From NCBI GenBank assembly GCA_950295325.1, contig OX485803.1, positions 60,837,554 to 60,901,553 of the forward strand: 64,000 nucleotides of DNA, written 5' to 3'. The DNA comes from Polytrichum commune. Taxonomy: Eukaryota > Streptophyta > Polytrichopsida > Polytrichales > Polytrichaceae. The notes beneath the pieces are model-generated. The model made no database searches, was not told the DNA's origin, and saw only the letters and a list, made by a program, of their open reading frames with translations. Of the stretch, positions 1-11,573 are shown in pieces (position 1 is the stretch's first letter; each line of letters starts with the position of its first letter). A program made the position numbers and the translations under genes.

Positions 1-217
1 GCTTGATTGATTGACAGGTTGTAAGTCTGGTGGCTATGCATCAGCACAGGTTGTGCTGCATTTGCTATGGTCCTGCACTTATGCTGTCAAAGTTGCACCT
101 GATGCTTCGAAATAGTTCATTCATAATTGTTATAACCTGTTTGTATATTGTGAATTCTATGTGCCTTGTAAAACACGAATGTGGATTTTAATGTGAATGT
201 GGATTTGTTTGATGCAG

Positions 218-998
218 TCGCCAAGCCCCTCCTGCTAGTAAACAGCTGACCATTTTCTACGGAGGGCAAGCCCATGTATTTGATGATGTTCCTCAAGACA
301 AGGTTGGAATGCATGGTTTCATTTATTGTGATTTTTACACTCATTACATTGAAGGACAGTGATCTGGAAATGTTGTTGGTACATCAATTTTGTGGATATA
401 ACCTGTGTGGGAAATGTTGTGGGAATGAATTTAACCTGTCAAAGTGTGGTTTCCATATCGTGCAATGTATGCAACAAAGGTTCTATATGTGCTTGAGTAT
501 ACTTCTCATCAAATCAAATAATTGGACGTAGAATGTCATGTTGTTTCATTTGTTAAGGTCTTTATCTAAGTAGGTTGTCACTGTCATGCATGTTCTGGGG
601 AGCATACAGTGAAGCATGGACAACAACAATCCTTTCTTATATGTTGTCAAGGATTGGAATAGTGAAGAGATCTTTCTATTGATTTTTTCTTACTATCTCT
701 TGTTATGTGAAGATCGTTTATTCACTAATCTCTTTTCACATGTAAAACAGGCGGATGCAATTATGGCATTGGCAGGCTCAAATGGGAGGTCCTGGTCAAC
801 AACTTACTCACCTCAATCTAATCCGAAGGTCACAAACTCATTAAGTGATTGTTCCTTATCAGCATTAGAGAGGGAGAAAGGGGGGAGAAAGGCAAGTCTG
901 TACAAAGCCGAGGAGGGAGCCTAGCCCTATCTTCTGAGGTACAAACATTGTTGTGGGGACTATCACAGAATGGTACTGGCTCAGGTCGTCCTACATGA
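218..998 (+). CDS. TIFY-domain protein, TIFY8-like, 3' part only (upstream exons outside window)
   Basis: The gene is partial: its earlier exons lie left of the window. Exon 218-302 (85 nt, phase 2 entry after a TGCAG acceptor) encodes LTIFYGGQAHVFDDVPQDK, a TIFY motif. It ends AAG before GTTGG. The next exon starts at 751 after AAACAG and encodes ADAIMALAGSNGRSWSTTYS, the second half of the TIFY domain. Read straight through, this frame stops at 922-924. The paralogue at 42.1 kb instead continues into a conserved VQKLLWGLSQ tail. The equivalent VQTLLWGLSQNGTGSGRPT followed by TGA is present at 939-998 in another frame. Removing 892-938 as a GC-AG intron (donor AAG|GCAAGT) joins the two exactly. 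No Jas motif is seen, so it is not a typical JAZ. TIFY8-type proteins are known to bind NINJA and connect to TOPLESS co-repressors in the nucleus; that role here is inferred from family. It could alternatively be a frameshifted pseudogene. Confidence 0.8.
892..938 (+). other. Putative 47-nt GC-AG intron in the TIFY gene
   Basis: The donor AAG|GCAAGT is the known strong context of plant GC-AG introns, and the acceptor is pyrimidine-rich (CTATCTTCTGAG). Excision removes the in-frame TAG at 922-924 and joins codon AAG (889-891) to GTA (939-941) in phase 0, restoring the tail shared with the paralogue. The paralogue has no intron here. At 47 nt it is shorter than usual plant introns, so an insertion that broke the gene is the main alternative. 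Confidence 0.5.
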
Positions 999-3085
999 TG
1001 TTTCACAATCTCTTCTTATTGTGCGCCACCTATTGAGGAGAACAGATGAGGTGAACTATCTTTGCTTTATACTCACATCTTAGAAATACAGCACTCTTCA
1101 TCTTTTGAGACGAAGTTCACTGCTGAGTATATTCAGAGTTCAGTTCAGATTCTATTTGTGTAGCATGTATGGAATACTGGTTAAATTTGGTCATTATGTT
1201 GTGCAGAAGTTACAGTCTTCCTCCTGCCATTTTCCAGCAAGTGCCTGTGGTACAATGATATTCACTTCCCAGATTTGTGATGGAGAGGCAGCTTCAGGTC
1301 TGGAGACTCTTCAGAGAAAGCAGTCTGATTAGTCAACATACATCCAAGTTTTTGTTTGGCCAGATGTACCATAACATAGAGTACAGTGGCGTGGCACCCT
1401 CACCATAGAAATTCAAGGGAGCCTTATGACCTAGTGAATTGGAGGCTTCTTTTTTAATATTTCTTTAGAGTCTGCTTCAGATAGAGGTCACCATTGGTGC
1501 TGTTCTAAATTGCTCATCTTCAGAGTGCCCATCCAGCATCAATAGTTTAGGAAAGTGTTCATCAGGGCTCTGGGAAGAGTGATGTGAACTCAGCACAACC
1601 AAAATATGTATTTTTTTGACCATGAAGGTCACATGCACTTATGTACATTTGTTTAATCAGGGCAAGGAAAAATACTCTGGAAGTGAATCTGGTTATGCTT
1701 GCAACATGGTTTATGTTGCTGTTTGATCAAAGTCTTGAGTTGTGAAGCATCCATCCATTGCTAACGGGTTGTAGAAATCTGGCGTGATTTGTCAGGGGCA
1801 CAGATAACTGGTCAAACAAGTCTTGAATGTGGTGTTGAAACAGGGGATGAGATAAGTTACGGAGCATGCAAAGTGAAGAGTAACTTTGTGGTTGTTGGAG
1901 GTCACAGGACTTGCCATATACCAGTGATAACTACCATGATGCATGGTGAGGTATTTTTAATTCTATATATGTATATATTGAAAACTGATGCCATAAACAA
2001 TGAAGAAAAGGACACTCCCACAGGAAATTTCATGTTGAGACGCAGGGGGTCAGAGAATTGTTTGCATGGCAGCTATTGGCCAGACTAAATTCATCAATGA
2101 ACAACTTTTGTTTGGCTGCACGCCTCTGTCCACATGAGATGCTGAGAAATGCTTCATCCTTGCTCCATGAAGTTAATAGTGCTCATTGTCCAGGGTTGAA
2201 TTTTGAAACTCGCGCTCACTAAGTACAACATGACTTTATTTTCTACCTACTGTGGGACACCTAGACCTCCATTTATGCTCTTCATCAAAGGCAGCTATTA
2301 AAAGTGTTGTAGAAGTTGTTTGCAGGAATCTTGTGCACAGAAAGAGTCTGGGAGCAATTGAAAGCCCATCCATCAATTCGCACCGTCCCAACAATTTCGA
2401 GTGGTAACGAAGATTACTCTGCCTACACCTGCTTAATTCATCTTTGGCTTGAACAGTTCTACTTACCAATTATCCCACTGTCAAATATTTGCTCAATAGT
2501 AGAACCAAATTCTGATGAATTTGAGATTGAACTCCCAGGATCACAGCTCATATTTCTCTACTTACAGCAAGTTCTGCAGCTTCATTATATGGTCAACCTG
2601 TAGCTATGGTGTGTCCGAGTTAGATCTTCGTCTGAGTGCTTGAAATCTCAAATGGCAGGGTTCTAGCAGAGTTTCGATCCAAGCACCCAGAGCCATGGGC
2701 AAGTAGTGGTGGTAGCTGGCAGCCACCTTTACGAACTGTTTCATTGAGTGTTGACTTCCACTGGTGTGGAAAATGTATGATGATCGTACATACTCTTGGT
2801 TTTGGGTACGCTTGTCTTAACCCTTAAAGGTGGAACTAAATTTTCCCATAATTGCCTACAATGCTTCAGTCCAATTCAACAGCTTATGTAAGAAAATTGG
2901 CACCTCTTATGGTAGATCTGACCGTATGGATGGTAACTTTGTGAAGTTAGTATTGTTCACACCAATCTTTAGCCATCCACGTGTCCAAAAACATAAGATT
3001 ACAATATAAATGTGCACGTTGGTATTGTTGGGCGACAGGGCTTGCCCGTACAAAAATGTCCGTCTTGTCCTTTAGGGGTAAAGGT
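999..3085. other. 3' flank of TIFY copy, no recognisable gene
   Basis: The first few hundred bases probably contain the 3' UTR of the TIFY gene. Scattered short ORFs (for example 1789-2088 and 2316-2603) show no family motif I can name and no splice-joined frame. I see no repeat family from elsewhere in the window. Confidence 0.4.
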
Positions 3086-3089
3086 GATG

Positions 3090-3440
3090 TGGGCTTTATG
3101 TGGTCACTCTTTTTAAATGGGCACTTTGAATGGTATACGGCAAAAGGAATTTAGAACATAGATCCACACAACACGCATTACAATGAGATGGACTTTGTGT
3201 TTAAATTGTAGTCAACCTTCTTAGTTCAATGGTTAACACAATTGGGAGGACTCAAGTCATTGTTTGAGGAGAAGGACAATCTTCAGTTTGGGTGCTTTTA
3301 GCTTTTGCATCTCAGCTCCAACTTTGAAACTTGAAATGACAATTGTTGTCATTCATGCTAACTAGATGAGACAAAGCTTGAGCCAAGCCAATAGCCAAAA
3401 ATGTCCATGGAGTATCTACAACATGGCCACACACCTTACT
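3090..3440 (+). repeat. Dispersed repeat family L, copy 1
   Basis: This block shares an ordered series of words with 34288-34650 and, in part, 40935-41075: a GGGCYTTATGTGGTC block, then TGAAGCTTGAAATGACAATT-like text, then a stretch around AGATGAGACAA. The copies are too diverged to find termini or coding capacity by eye. It is probably a fragment of a larger transposon. Confidence 0.45.
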
Positions 3441-3588
3441 GTGCACCCCATTCAAAGACCACATCACGAAGAAGGCAAGGAGCATGCTATTTGCCCATGG
3501 TTTGGCTTGATGTAACTAAGGTGGCACTATGAGGACTACGATGTATGTTTGATGTAGTGTGGTATTCGGAATGATGTGCTATGTTCAT

Positions 3589-4105
3589 CAGAGTGGCCTC
3601 CAAAACTTATTCTACAACAAGTGTTGTCCCATGCCACCTTTGGTTTGCTATTGAGTGATTGTAGGATCATTTGCGAGGGTTGATGATAAATAGTGTGGGC
3701 CACACTAAATCTTTTGTACAATGTCGCATCATACAAACGAACATGTCTGATCAAATTCACAATACGCTTCATGGATCATAATGAAACATCGTGCAATGCA
3801 ATAACCACACTACAACCGAATTAGTGCTTCACCTAAGAAACCACTCTACCACACTGACTGAGACCCCAGGGGTGGGTTGGGACCCCCCTCCTTTGCTCAC
3901 GTTCACAAGATCATTCAAGTCGGGTCGATGATGAATAATGTGGGCCACACTAAATCACATGTATAGCGTAGCATCATACACACACATCCGCTGATCATCT
4001 TCACGCGACATCGATTCGAGCAATGGAGCACTTTGTGTTGCAAGTGACCACGCTACATTAAAACGTAGTGCTTCGGCAACAAATTAGTGTGGCGCATAAA
4101 TTGAG
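3589..4105 (+). repeat. Two direct repeat units, period about 246 bp (family M)
   Basis: The segment containing GATGATAAATAGTGTGGGCC near 3682 recurs near 3928 as GATGATGAATAATGTGGGCC. Both are followed by CATCATACA text and a tail with AATTAGTG and ACTGAG/TTGAGAC. The first part (GTGGCCTCCA to GATCATTTGC) recurs a third time at 5018-5127. No coding frame is evident. Confidence 0.5.
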
Positions 4106-4123
4106 ACATGGAGGTGGGGGATC

Positions 4124-4336
4124 CATTGTCCGGGGAGGTTTTTGAACATAATCGCTCGAGATCCTAGTGTTCCTAAGCCCAACCGGTGACATGTTTGACG
4201 CCTATTGATTTCCCCTTCATCAATTTGAGGCCTTTTTTTTTTATAGATTCCTCTAAAATGATGGGTAATTTTCCTGAGCCCTTGAACTTCAACCGGTGCA
4301 TGTGTGACTAAGTGAACGGTCGGTCCTCCTTCATTG
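4124..4336 (+). mobile_element. hAT-like non-autonomous element, family A, copy A1
   Basis: It begins CATTGTCCGGGGAGG and ends with the reverse complement of CAATGAAGGAGGAC, matching the family ends CARTGnnCGGGGAGA. Inside it carries diverged forms of AACCGGTT and the family landmark ATTCCTCTAAAATGAT. The flanking 8-mers do not match, so this copy is old or its edges have decayed. A 146-codon - strand ORF (4308-4748) overlaps its end and is not considered a gene. Confidence 0.65.
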
Positions 4337-4727
4337 CTTCCGATTGAAGCATGTCCTCGGGAGGGGAGAGGAGATGAGATGAGATCCAGTAGCAGCTGCC
4401 ATCAAATATTGCCCTTGTCAGGCTGCAGAGGCCCTTCTTTGAATCCAGGGCTCTAAGCCAAAGTGCCTGCTGCTGGTAAAGCCCTAGTAAACTTAAGTGT
4501 CGCGTGTGATTGTAGATACTCGACACTCCCAACAAAGTCCGCGCAAATCTTTTGGTGTAAGTCGATTGCTGTACTGCAGGGATCTCCCCTCCTAATCTTC
4601 CTGCTTTACTTGCTGCAATCACCTCAGGTAAGTTAAGTGAGATCGGTGCTAAAAACGTAGCACGGGTGCTTTTACGATGCTCAACGAAACGCCAAATTTG
4701 TTTTGAGTTTTTAGCCGATTGACATGG

Positions 4728-4915
4728 GATTCCGACGCACCAAAGCATGTCTTATTTGAAATACGTGTTTGAAAGTTACAAGGGTTCAAAGTTTTATTGA
4801 TAGATGATTGCAGATTGAGCTGAAGACCTGAAGCTAAAAGGTGGTGGATATTTCCAAAACCAGTATGTACATGTTGTGCAAGATGTTATGGTGTTGGTTT
4901 TTGGCACCATCTACG
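4728..4915. repeat. Dispersed repeat family K, copy 1
   Basis: Shares GGGATTCC..GCACCAAAG, TTACAAGGGTTCAAAGTTTT and a GGTGGTGGA..TTTC block with 25934-26090 and 33716-33885. No termini or protein motifs were identified. It sits between two family M segments, so K and M may be parts of one larger element. Confidence 0.45.
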
Positions 4916-5017
4916 CTAGTCCGGGGAAAAAAAGAACATGTGAGTTACAATACTACATGTTTGGTTTACTGCGACAATTGCATTGATGTGTCAAGTTGAT
5001 TGCATTGTGGCAAGTTG

Positions 5018-5127
5018 ATATGGAGTGGCCTCCATGGCTTATCATGTAGTAGCGAGCGTGCCATGCCAACTTCTCCGGTTGTCACCCAATGATCATTGCA
5101 AGGTCATTTACGCCCACGCGGTGGGAG
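5018..5127 (+). repeat. Family M partial copy ending in a poly-G run
   Basis: GAGTGGCCTCCATGGCTTAT and the following CATGCCA and TGATCATTGCAAGGTCATTT correspond to 3589-3690. The similarity stops at a 14-nt G run (5127-5140). Confidence 0.45.
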
Positions 5128-5140
5128 GGGGGGGGGGGGG

Positions 5141-7011
5141 TTGACGTAGAACAATTTAGCTAGAATGCCTTGATTAAAGATTTGTTGTATTTTATTATTT
5201 GCACCAAAAAAATTGACATTTTTTAAGAGGTAATATATGATGGATAAAATATGTAATATTGGATTATAACTAGTATAAGGTCCTATATGATATTTACTTT
5301 AGGTTTTTCATATACATGTGGGATAAAGGGTTCAGGTTAAGATTAAAATATGGCATGCACAATGGCAGTTGAGGGGCAGTCGAGCTAGGGATGAAAATTG
5401 TGTTGGTGATGGATGAAATGTTATCCCAACGTCATTCTCACCCATGGCTTTTGTGCGTATGGGTTTCGCTAGGGTTTGCGTTGCAAACAAATATTGCAGA
5501 TTTGACTACCACTAGAGTTCTTTAATCTAGCGGTATTTTAGAAACGACGTGCGATAAAATATAGGGTATTTAATATTCATTCGAGGTAAAAATCTAAAGA
5601 ATTCTATATAAAATATACATGGTGAATTAATTTTGGAAACCAATTATAAAAAAAATACCATGCAATATAACATGTGTAAGGGACCACATTTTGCTTCATC
5701 AAAGAAGATGGAGGGCTTAATTTTATTTCATAAAGGTTTCTCCTCATTAAGGATACTTTGAATTCCATTATTTTTAAACGTTTACACGAAAGGGTATAAT
5801 TGAGACAATATTTGATGTTTGAAATTCTTTTGCAAATGTTGTACGAACTCTTGCTATCCTACAAATATTAAACAGTTGTGTTTCTCAAGACACTAAATTT
5901 TAAGGTTGCACTCTACTTGCATTCTCCATTACAATCTTGTTGATGTTATTTATTTCTATTGTGTTTTCTTCTTGCCATACCACAATAATGCACTCCCATT
6001 GTTAAAATGCCAATCCACAATGCACCTCCCCCCCCCCCTCATCTAAAATTAAAGGCTATCAAAATTTTGTAAGAAAAATGGGGTATTTAATATTTAATGC
6101 AATCTAGATTTCTAATTACCAATAGGGTATTAAAATTTTAAGCTTAGTAGATTTTTTTCTACTTTAAGGACTCCTAATATTCTAATCCCCAAAGATAATA
6201 CCCCCCTTGAAAATAAGTGGTTGTTGTAGGTGTCTTCAAAATTTTACTATAAGTGCCCCCCCCCCCCGATGAATGGGCCATTTAATTGGTCTGGACCATC
6301 AAAATACCCCCCTACAATAGTACCCTTCAGTGATACGTGATATACAACCCTCCCCGAGGAGTCAACCCCCCACCACGTGGCTCGATGACTTGAGATGAAG
6401 CTTTAAAATACATAGCTACCCAAACACCCTTGGGGATGCACTCGGCAGGCTCTAGAAAAGTACATGCAAAAAAATAGGGTCCCAAATTAAAACAATGACT
6501 AAAAATTATAATTTTGTTACTTATGTTGTAGGGTCTATACAAATTGAGAATAACCCATTATAAGTAATATAGGGCTTGCCATATTAGTCCAAAATAGAAA
6601 TGATTAGTTCTAGTATTGCACATAGGTCGGCTATAATAATTACATGTAACAATTGGCAAGGTGAGTTGTCAAATTGTAGAGGTGACGAGCTGGCACATTA
6701 TGGGTGATGGAAAGGCTTAATCAAGTCCCATCAAATGGTGAGTGGGGTTTTCAATGACTGGCGTGTCTTCAAAAGGGTTTTAGCCCACCCCTCCATCTTG
6801 TCGACCCCCCCCCCCCCCCCCTCTTTTCCCTCATAGTGGTAGGATTTAGTTGAACCAAGTGCACTCCACACTTTCCTCATCTTCGTTTTGCTTGCTACGT
6901 TGTGGTTTACTAGTGGTATCTTGGGCTTGTATGTGAGGAGGTCGCACTTCTCTTTCAATACATTGTTGATGCATACCTCCCCCCTCTACTATGAGGGCAT
7001 CCTGTCCCACA
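5141..7011. other. AT-rich intergenic block with poly-C runs, no gene seen
   Basis: No ORF with recognisable domains. The block contains C runs at 6028-6038 (11), 6256-6267 (12) and 6805-6821 (17). Words such as GGGGTATTTAAT are shared with the 29.28 kb region, hinting at a diverged dispersed repeat, but I could not align the two convincingly. Confidence 0.4.
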
Positions 7012-7818
7012 ATGCCTACTCGCTTCAAGTTGTTCACACTTGATGATGGAAGCTCGTGTTCATAGTTTATTGGGCCATCTAATGCTCTTGATAACCATAA
7101 GTACATGGACTTGCAACATCTTCTAGAAGAGGGTTCTATTTTGGATTGGCCTTTGGAATTTTGGGACCGCCAAGATAAGGTTAGGATTTGGAGAAAGTTA
7201 GAGAAGTTTGCCATTGTTGCCAATCATGTACATGCCATCCCTATTATGGATGCCTCCACAGATTGTGCCAAGCGTAGGCGTGTTGAAGCTTTTGCTTCCT
7301 CTTTTGATAAACCAAGTCATACCCTTGTCAATGACATTCTTGATCTCATAGACCGTGAGGAGCATGTGCTCCCACTTGCCTCATCAAGATCCTAGAAAAG
7401 TACACGAAGGTCGTGTCCAATCTCAATTCCGATCTTCAATCCATTACATTGCAAAGTTGCTTGTGGTTTCTTAAATCTTGGGTTCAAAGTGACGTCCCTA
7501 GCTATTGTGAAATTACATTGTGTCGAATGCAACAATGGTTTTGGGTTGAATAGTGGAGATCATAGCAAAACCACAATAAGTGATGTCTTTGCTAACTTCA
7601 AGAAGAGCCATATTATGTCTAATATGCACATCATGTCTTGGTGTAGGCCAAAAGGTATAAGTTTCAATGACCATCCTCAATGCATGGTTGCAAAGGAGGA
7701 ACATGTTGTGCTCACAACATCAGACTACAAGGCCCCAATGACAAAGGGTTTAGCTACTATGCAAAAGGTGAGCACCTTGATTAAACCTCTTGGAAATACT
7801 CTTCGTGGTTGTGGGTGA
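7012..7818 (+). pseudogene. Unrecognised coding relic with two in-frame stops
   Basis: One reading frame stays open from ATG 7012 to 7818 except for TAG at 7063-7065 and TAG at 7393-7395. That is about 266 sense codons, far longer than neighbouring chance ORFs. The product is protein-like and mixed in charge: segments such as ILDWPLEFWDRQDKVRIWRK, CAKRRRVEAFASSFDK and DILDLIDREEHVL, then KLHCVECNNGF followed by several histidines, which could be a remnant zinc-binding region. I do not recognise the family. A decayed transposon gene is more likely than a host gene because of the surroundings, but no terminal repeats were found. Readthrough or missed introns around the stops cannot be excluded. 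Confidence 0.45.
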
Positions 7819-8980
7819 TTCCAAAACTTCTGAATGTAAGAGTTTTTAGTTTAAGGTCCGATACAAGGCTCGTGGTGATCTTTTCCAACTTTGCCCATCC
7901 AAGAAGAACTCGGTTGCTAATTAATCTAGACAATCACATTCAAGGTTATGTTGAAATAAAGCAAGGTTAGCTGTGGGAGGGTGTTGGGACAACTTTGACT
8001 TTGGTATTCAATGGAAAATGTGTGGACTAGCTAGAGAGATATTTAGGAAGCTAGGGGTTCAGGCCTTAAAAATATATACAATTCATTCATACAATGACAA
8101 ATTTATCATGTTTTGAATTTAAGAAACCTATTATCAATTGCCAAGCTAACAGTGTACTTCACCAATCCACGAGAAGCCCATAAATAGATGCAAATGCTGA
8201 ATAAGGGTTGGTTAAATATGCACTCTCTACCTTAAGTATAATAATAATAATAATAATAATTTAAAAGCGATTGCTGGTGATGCTCCAAGCCTCCAGATCA
8301 AACTCATCACACACGTCACCTGCTGATCAGGCCTTCAGTTAACCCAGTGACAGTCGATGAGATATGTTGTTGTCGACATGCGACATTTGATATTCGATTT
8401 TTTGTTCATTATAAAACTGGTGAATTAGTACTGTACTCTGGCTGCCATGCCAATCACAATATCTCTGAGAATAAATTTTCAAGATACTAAGGTAGAAATA
8501 CGGAAAACGGCGAAAATAAGCTGATTCGGCCAGAAAGAGTGGCTTGAAATTTGTGCAAAATAATTTTCAGAGATGGAGTCGAGGAAATGAAGTGGAATGC
8601 TATGAAAATAATTAGCTATATTTTGTCAACGAGGCAAGTAAGTCAAACTTCCTACTTGTATAGCGGAGTCTCCGTGATTCGAGCATTGAAATATCCAATG
8701 AGCAGATGAGTGTACACAAAACGGTTAACTCAGTGGCACTCAAAAGTGATCGCAAGTGTTGTGTAACAACACCTATCCAACCAATCTCTACATCCTTTTT
8801 GAACCAGCACGTTACAATTAACCATTTTGAATCTACACAAGAATCATTCTACCCCTAGTCTCGTGCACCGGTAGTGGTCATTCACCGATTTCATTTCATC
8901 TTGTGCGTTATTCTAGTACTGCCTGTTCATCTCAGTAAACTATTGCCTCGGTAATCATGTAGTCATGCAACTGCAGCAAC
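7819..8980. other. Intergenic, no gene seen; (TAA)n microsatellite at 8239-8260
   Basis: A run of about seven ATA/TAA triplets lies at 8239-8260. Nothing else here resembles a gene or a repeat family of this window. Confidence 0.5.
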
Positions 8981-8988
8981 CGCACTCA

Positions 8989-9690
8989 CAATGAACTAAA
9001 AAGAACTGACTGCTTGTTACAGACGAACCGTTTGAGTTTGAGAAATCGCCGGTTGCAGTTCAAGGCTTCAGGGAAATTACCAACCAGTTTTGTAGAATAT
9101 ATGGAATATTCCCTACATTGATAAAGAAACCCCAAAAGATCAGAACATGTACACCCTAAACTCCGTAATATCAACCTCCATAATTAATGTCACGCACTCT
9201 CTAATATCCTGAAACCCTAGGGAATGAATGTTCGCAATTCAAATCTCACTCCTTATTGTCACATTTCTCTCCCTTATATCAAAAAATTTGTCATTAACGC
9301 AAACCACCCAAGAAGTCAACCCACACCCTCGCATTGCGCCATGTGTCAACATGCGAAGTGTCACCTTCTTCTTCTTCTTCTTCTTCTTCTTATGCCACTT
9401 GTTGAATGTTGGTGCATGCGTCCGCCACATCGTCCAGGAAGGCCAAGTGAAATGGACCACACCACACCACACCATTAAAATGTTGCACTTTGTGGTATTC
9501 CACAATGTCACGTGCTACACTAATTCCATCGTATCACGCATCCATGTGACCACTACAAAACTCTGTAACATCACGTGCACTCTGGTTGTCACAGGTGTGA
9601 TACTACGGAGTTTAGAGTGTAACCGGTTGGACTTGGAAACACTGGGATTTTTTGACCAATGGTGCCCAGAAACCTTGTTGGACACTACTG
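8989..9690 (-). mobile_element. hAT-like element, family A, copy A2, split by a TA element
   Basis: This is a reverse-oriented copy, from CAATGAACTAAAAAGAAC to ACACTACTG. It is flanked by 8-mers CGCACTCA (8981-8988) and TGCACTCA (9691-9698), 7 of 8 identical, which is the target duplication length typical of hAT transposons. The family sequence is interrupted between ..AACATG and ACCGGTTGGACTTGGAAACA by the 468-bp element at 9152-9619. It therefore predates that insertion. Confidence 0.75.
9152..9619 (+). mobile_element. TA-flanked inverted-repeat element, family H, copy H1
   Basis: Starts CACCCTAAACTCCGTAATAT and ends with the reverse complement of CACTCTAAACTCCGTAGTAT. It is flanked by TA on both sides, and removing it with one TA heals the host hAT-like copy A2. 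TA duplications suggest Tc1/mariner-type mobilisation. It is non-autonomous: the 187-codon ORF (9228-9791) runs out of the element through a CTT microsatellite (9364-9391) and has no transposase motif. Related copies are H2 (18482-18962, inverted) and H3 (16603-16945, shorter). Confidence 0.8.
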
Positions 9691-9699
9691 TGCACTCAT

Positions 9700-11541
9700 G
9701 GTCGCCTGCTAGGAGTCGAGCTCCGGCTGCCTTATTTATACTCGCTTTATCACATCATATATACTTGCAGTATATATATATATATATATAACAACCAGCT
9801 AATTAATAGACTCTCCCAATGAGGATCGCTTCAATAATGCCACAAGGTGTGCGCCGTAAATCCAGATTGGTAAGTTACATGGAAACTGAAATATGTTCAC
9901 AAAGGTCAATGCGCATAATGAGGGAGCGAGCTCCCAGCCACTCACGTTCGGCTATAACAAGGAGGAAATTAAACATGCATATATGGGCGATAGCCATCCA
10001 CTATATATATATGTTATAGGCAGCCGATCGAGATTCCCAGCAAGTATATATATAACTGGGGCCTTGATCAGGTCCAATTTTAGGCTCTTGAGCGGCCCTT
10101 GGAGTCAACCCCAAAAGCCTTGTATTGATGTAGCCCGTTCGTACCGGGGGGAGGGGGGGGCAATGTCAACTCTTTATATGCAATATGCATCACGATCCAA
10201 CATGTGTACGGTTATGAGGAAATGTGTTTTCTTTTTCTTTTTTCTTTTAAAATATGGAAGGTCCAAAAAGCCAACATCGAGGGTGAGTTAAGAACCAAGA
10301 AGACACGCACACTTAGAAGGGGAGGTGGGGCCCCTCAAGCGTGCTACACTGCCGAGTGAAAGAATCAAGTGAGAACAAACAACGACACCTGACAGAGTTT
10401 CCCCGTAGTCACCCCAAGGACTGCATTGTTCTGACTACTTCGTGTGGGCCACACTGATTTCCAGTTACACACACTATTTTCTAGTTGTAATTTGAAGTGG
10501 CCCATAGTAATTTCCAGGGTGGAGAAGTAGTGTGGGGTTTTTTTGTTTTTTTTTTCCTTTGTATATTTGGATGAAAATTCAAATTTTTGTTTGATTGTAT
10601 TTTGCAATTGTGCACGCATTTATTAACCAAGCCAAGTGTTGGAAAATTAATGTGGGTCGCGCCAACTTCCAACCCACATGAATTTCCCACCTACACTAAT
10701 TTAGGAAAAACGATGTACCTGCAAACCATCACCAAGGACAACCCCAAAACCACCAGCATGAGAAATTTATAGCAATCACAAGACACTACCGTGACTGTGA
10801 GGGTTGCATGATAGTGGGTATCAAAGTGGGTTATTCATCACCTACCAATGTAGGTTTTTTTGAAGGACAAGTCTTTGGTGTGTTGGCCATAGACATCCTA
10901 GGCTCATCAACCTCATAGCTATCTTTGCATTCCCAAGAAGTTCGCAAGCTTAATTTACATGTTCCCAAGAGAAAATATTTAAACTTGGGAGTAAACTTTG
11001 GTAAGGTCAAGAATAAGAAAAAAACTTCATGTGGTCAATCTTAGTACATGAGAGGTAAGCTATACAAGAATAGAATCACCTATGAAACATAGGATTTTTC
11101 CTTGTGTTCCACCTTCGACTTGACCTTTTAAGGATAACTCTAAATTTTGTGAGGCAATTAAAGGGAAAACATGAAGTTGACCTTCAACATCACATAAGTC
11201 TCGGTTGTTTGACACTCTTGCTTGTGTTGAATGTGAAGAAGAAGCACTTGCTTTTAATGTTGTACCACTGATCACACATGACAAAGTCCTATGAGTCATT
11301 CAGTGACAAGATGAATAGTGGGTGATCATGCATGTTTGCACATCAATAGTCTACTTGTGAGCAAGGTGATGATGACATGGTACAAAGACCAATCGAGTTA
11401 ACATGGCGCACCTATTTAAATGTCACACTAAATCATGTGTTTGGTGTAGTATTTTGGCTCATTGCATGGCTAAGAAATGGAAATCATTCCCCACTAAGAT
11501 GTAGAAAGTGTGTGCATGTTTGAACTGAATTTGAATTGTGT

Positions 11542-11573
<32 letters not shown>

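Noticed and set aside
1105-2830. Possible extra exons downstream of the left TIFY gene
   Set aside because: The conserved tail already ends at 998, and no downstream frame matches the paralogue.
4308-4748. 146-codon - strand ORF
   Set aside because: Spans the end of hAT-like copy A1 and the start of repeat K, with no domain.
9228-9791. 187-codon ORF on the + strand
   Set aside because: It runs through TA element H1, a CTT microsatellite and the flanking hAT-like copy, with no domain.
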